The position numbers and the translations under genes are program-made. From positions 1 to 6,952 of the forward strand of contig CAZTFV010000057.1 in NCBI GenBank assembly GCA_964613075.1: a DNA stretch of 6,952 bases, in the 5' to 3' direction. The notes beneath the pieces were generated by a model. That model saw only the letters and a list, made by a program, of their open reading frames with translations, made no database searches and was not told the DNA's origin. Origin of the DNA: CAYWEP01 sp964613075 (GTDB lineage: Bacteria; Patescibacteriota; Microgenomatia; Levybacterales; UBA12049). Of this stretch, positions 5,579 through 6,952 are shown one piece after another; position 1 is the first letter of the stretch, and every line of letters begins with the position of its first letter.

Positions 5579-6823
5579 ATGATTACAGAAAAACATACCC
5601 GCTTACTGTCTTTTCTTCTCTGTTTGGTTCTTGTTTTATTAACTGTCACTCAGGGTTTTGCCCAAGAGGCTACAACTACAACTACACCTACGCCTACAAC
5701 TACAGAAACCCCGACTCCTACGCCGGATAATTCCGGCAAACTTTCTGATATCGCGAATAAAATAAAAGATCTTGAGAGTAAGATTTCTTCAATTCAGGCA
5801 GAGGAAAAGACGCTTTCATCGCAAATCGCCGTAATGGATAGCCAGATCAAGCTGACTCAGCTGAGGATTGATGCGACCGAAGAGGAAATCGCAGAACTTG
5901 GCGGTGATATTCAGACAGCTGTAGACAAGATTGAGCGTCTCGAGGAAGCTCTTAATGATACAACGAAATTACTGGTAAACAGAATCGTTGCAACCTATCA
6001 GATAGGGAATATCAAGCCTATCCAGGTATTTTTAGGCTCGCATGATGCGTCTGATCTTGTCTCCAAAGCCAATTATTTGCGTATCGTTCAGGAGCATGAT
6101 AAACGCATGATTTTTGATACGCAGCAAGCAAAAAATGATTATCAAAATCAAAAAGCAATTTTTGAAGAAAAAAAGAAAAAAGTTGAAGCCTTAAATGCGC
6201 AACTTGAAGACTATACGGCCCAATTGAATCAAGACAAAAAAAGTAAACAAGAGCTCCTCGAGGTTACAAAAAATGATGAGAAGAAATATCAGAGTCTGCT
6301 GGCATCTGCAATTGCCGAGAAAAATGCGATTGAGGGAGTTGTATCCTCAATACAACTGGTTAACGGAACGCCTGTCAGCGAAGGACAAGTCATAGCAGTT
6401 ATCGGCAATTCAGGAGCACCATATTGTTCAACGGGCCCACATCTGCATTTTGAGGTGAGAAAGAATGGTACAATTGATAATCCTAATAATTTCCTCCGGG
6501 GAGGGGTTAGTTTGGAATATAGCTATGGTTCTGATCAATATGATTACTATGGAACTGTTAATCCTTCCGGATCTTGGAATTGGCCGCTGGATGAGACAAT
6601 TTTGGTCAATCAAGGTTTTGGGTCACACGGCTATGCACGGTCATTTTATCCAAGCGGTGTGCACACAGGAATCGATATGGAGTCAAAATCCTCCTCGCTT
6701 ATTAAAGCGCCAAAAAGCGGCATGCTTTATAAAGGGACGACGAGTTGCTCGGGTGCGGCATTGAATTATGTGGCTATAGACCATGGGGATGACATAGTCT
6801 CATGGTATTGGCACGTGAAATAA
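5579..6823 (+). CDS. Secreted coiled-coil M23 peptidase, apparent circularly permuted LytM domain (FtsEX partner)
   Basis: Probable cell-wall endopeptidase or EnvC-like activator working with FtsEX. A signal peptide (1-28, hydrophobic core SFLLCLVLVLLTVT, cleavage likely after GFA) is followed by a Thr/Pro linker (31-49). A long helical coiled coil spans about 54-255. Its middle (about 130-178: VNRIVATYQIG, VFLGSHDASDLVSKANYL) matches the hinge region of EnvC/PcsB proteins. The M23 parts come in unusual order. GTPVSEGQVIAVIGNSG and STGPHLHFEV (266-294) come first, then a Tyr/Gly/Ser linker, then WPLDETILVNQGFG, HTGID (362-366) and WYWHVK at the very C-terminus (409-414). Family knowledge places the zinc ligands at His362, Asp366 and His290 and the catalytic histidines at His288 and His412, so the site could be complete. 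Cys283 and Cys390 are the only cysteines in the mature protein. The start lies 17 bp after ftsX. Confidence 0.9.
   Translation: MITEKHTRLLSFLLCLVLVLLTVTQGFAQEATTTTTPTPTTTETPTPTPDNSGKLSDIANKIKDLESKISSIQAEEKTLSSQIAVMDSQIKLTQLRIDATEEEIAELGGDIQTAVDKIERLEEALNDTTKLLVNRIVATYQIGNIKPIQVFLGSHDASDLVSKANYLRIVQEHDKRMIFDTQQAKNDYQNQKAIFEEKKKKVEALNAQLEDYTAQLNQDKKSKQELLEVTKNDEKKYQSLLASAIAEKNAIEGVVSSIQLVNGTPVSEGQVIAVIGNSGAPYCSTGPHLHFEVRKNGTIDNPNNFLRGGVSLEYSYGSDQYDYYGTVNPSGSWNWPLDETILVNQGFGSHGYARSFYPSGVHTGIDMESKSSSLIKAPKSGMLYKGTTSCSGAALNYVAIDHGDDIVSWYWHVK
5669..5726 (+). repeat. Low-complexity Thr/Pro-coding stretch
   Basis: ACA/ACT/ACC and CCT/ACG codons repeat to encode the T-T-T-P-T-P linker after the signal peptide of the M23 protein. 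The simple triplet pattern suggests length variation by slippage. It probably spaces the coiled coil from the membrane or gives a glycosylation-type or disordered region. It is not a CRISPR or a tandem element. Confidence 0.6.
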
Positions 6824-6868
6824 GATCAAAAATTAAAAATCAAATATCAAAAATAAGAGGAATGTGAT
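6824..6868. other. A-rich intergenic spacer
   Basis: The gap after the M23 gene holds near-repeats of ATCAAAAATTAAAA, ATCAAATATC and AAAAATAA, with almost no G or C. No hairpin with a T-tract is present, so termination after the M23 gene is not obvious. The low melting stability would help promoter opening for the gene that follows. Confidence 0.6.
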
Positions 6869-6874
6869 TATAAT
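6869..6874 (+). promoter_or_regulatory. Consensus -10 box placed for a leaderless transcript
   Basis: A perfect TATAAT lies 6 nt before the GTG at 6881. The usual distance from the end of the -10 box to the first transcribed base is about 6-7 nt, so transcription would begin at or next to the start codon. There is no ribosome binding site in the 6-nt gap, as expected for a leaderless message. No good -35 box is present 16-18 nt upstream (the best hexamers are A-rich). Confidence 0.5.
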
Positions 6875-6880
6875 AAAAAC

Positions 6881-6952
6881 GTGAAGCTCCTACTGCTCCT
6901 CTTCTTGACTCTTTTTTTCTTCTCCAAACCTTCCACTGTCTTTGCAGGAGAT
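6881..6952 (+). CDS. N-terminus of a secreted or membrane protein (runs off window)
   Basis: A frame opens with GTG at 6881 and stays open to the end of the window (24 codons). Its translation, M-KLLLLLFLTLFFF then SKPSTVFAGD, is a textbook signal peptide: one Lys, a Leu/Phe-rich core, and a VFA cleavage site near residue 22. An in-frame TAA at 6854-6856 excludes an upstream start, and no ATG or other GTG is available in between; a TTG at 6905 would cut the hydrophobic core. Function cannot be told from this much sequence. Its place after ftsEX and the M23 gene makes an envelope role likely, but it probably has its own promoter. Confidence 0.65.
   Translation, partial: MKLLLLLFLTLFFFSKPSTVFAGD

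Noticed and set aside
5669..5726. Short repeated ACT/ACA/CCT units as a CRISPR or tandem array
   Set aside because: The units are codons of a Thr/Pro linker in frame with the signal peptide and coiled coil; there are no spacers.
6465..6764. 99-codon + strand open frame in another frame of the M23 gene
   Set aside because: The main frame carries the HTGID and HLHFE motifs; this frame has no recognisable features.
6374..6823. M23 gene as a truncated pseudogene lacking its C-terminal half
   Set aside because: The half that appears missing after WYWHVK is present earlier in the same protein, and every catalytic and zinc residue is accounted for, so rotation explains it better than loss.

Overview
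The window is a dense block of co-oriented bacterial genes, all on the + strand, with short gaps, one start/stop overlap and no RNA genes. The protein styles suggest a Patescibacteria/CPR genome, most likely a Microgenomates-type lineage. The clues are a shortened RF2 without the programmed frameshift, small single-pass membrane proteins of unknown function, FtsEX next to a coiled-coil M23 protein, and dispersed palindromic repeats that run into reading frames. This placement is a judgement from pattern recognition, not a computed phylogeny. RF2 is intact and at least two genes end in TGA, so UGA is a stop here, unlike in the UGA-recoded Gracilibacteria/Absconditabacteria.

Layout: (1) 1-198 is the 3' end of a transketolase-family gene, overlapping by 8 bp a small membrane-anchored coiled-coil protein (191-808). 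(2) 809-936 is a gap with a split palindromic repeat and a possible promoter, followed by a divergent Nramp-superfamily transporter (937-2193). (3) A double-hairpin repeat separates it from prfB (2260-3267). (4) A 112-bp element with 23-bp terminal inverted repeats and an 8-9 bp flanking direct duplication sits exactly at the prfB stop codon (3267-3378). It is followed by a small membrane protein with a possible OB-like domain (3429-3893). (5) ftsE (3921-4685), ftsX (4689-5561) and a secreted coiled-coil M23 peptidase (5579-6823) form a tight cluster. (6) An AT-rich gap carries a perfect TATAAT box 6 nt before a GTG start (6881) of a secreted protein that runs off the window.

FtsE and FtsX should form the ATP-driven membrane complex that switches on periplasmic or cell-surface murein hydrolases at division. 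The adjacent coiled-coil M23 protein has the build of an EnvC/PcsB-type partner. Its catalytic domain is the most unusual thing here: the conserved M23 segments occur in rotated order. The HLH-containing half comes first and the HxxxD plus WYWH half comes last, as expected of a circularly permuted LytM domain with all metal and catalytic residues present.

The second notable item is the 112-bp MITE-like element. Its GTAA ends and 8-bp duplication resemble IS66-family rules, and it carries the same palindromic core that occurs elsewhere in the window. Three repeat insertions (before prfB, before the 3429 gene and inside the 3' end of ftsE) lengthen apparent reading frames and affect start-codon choice.
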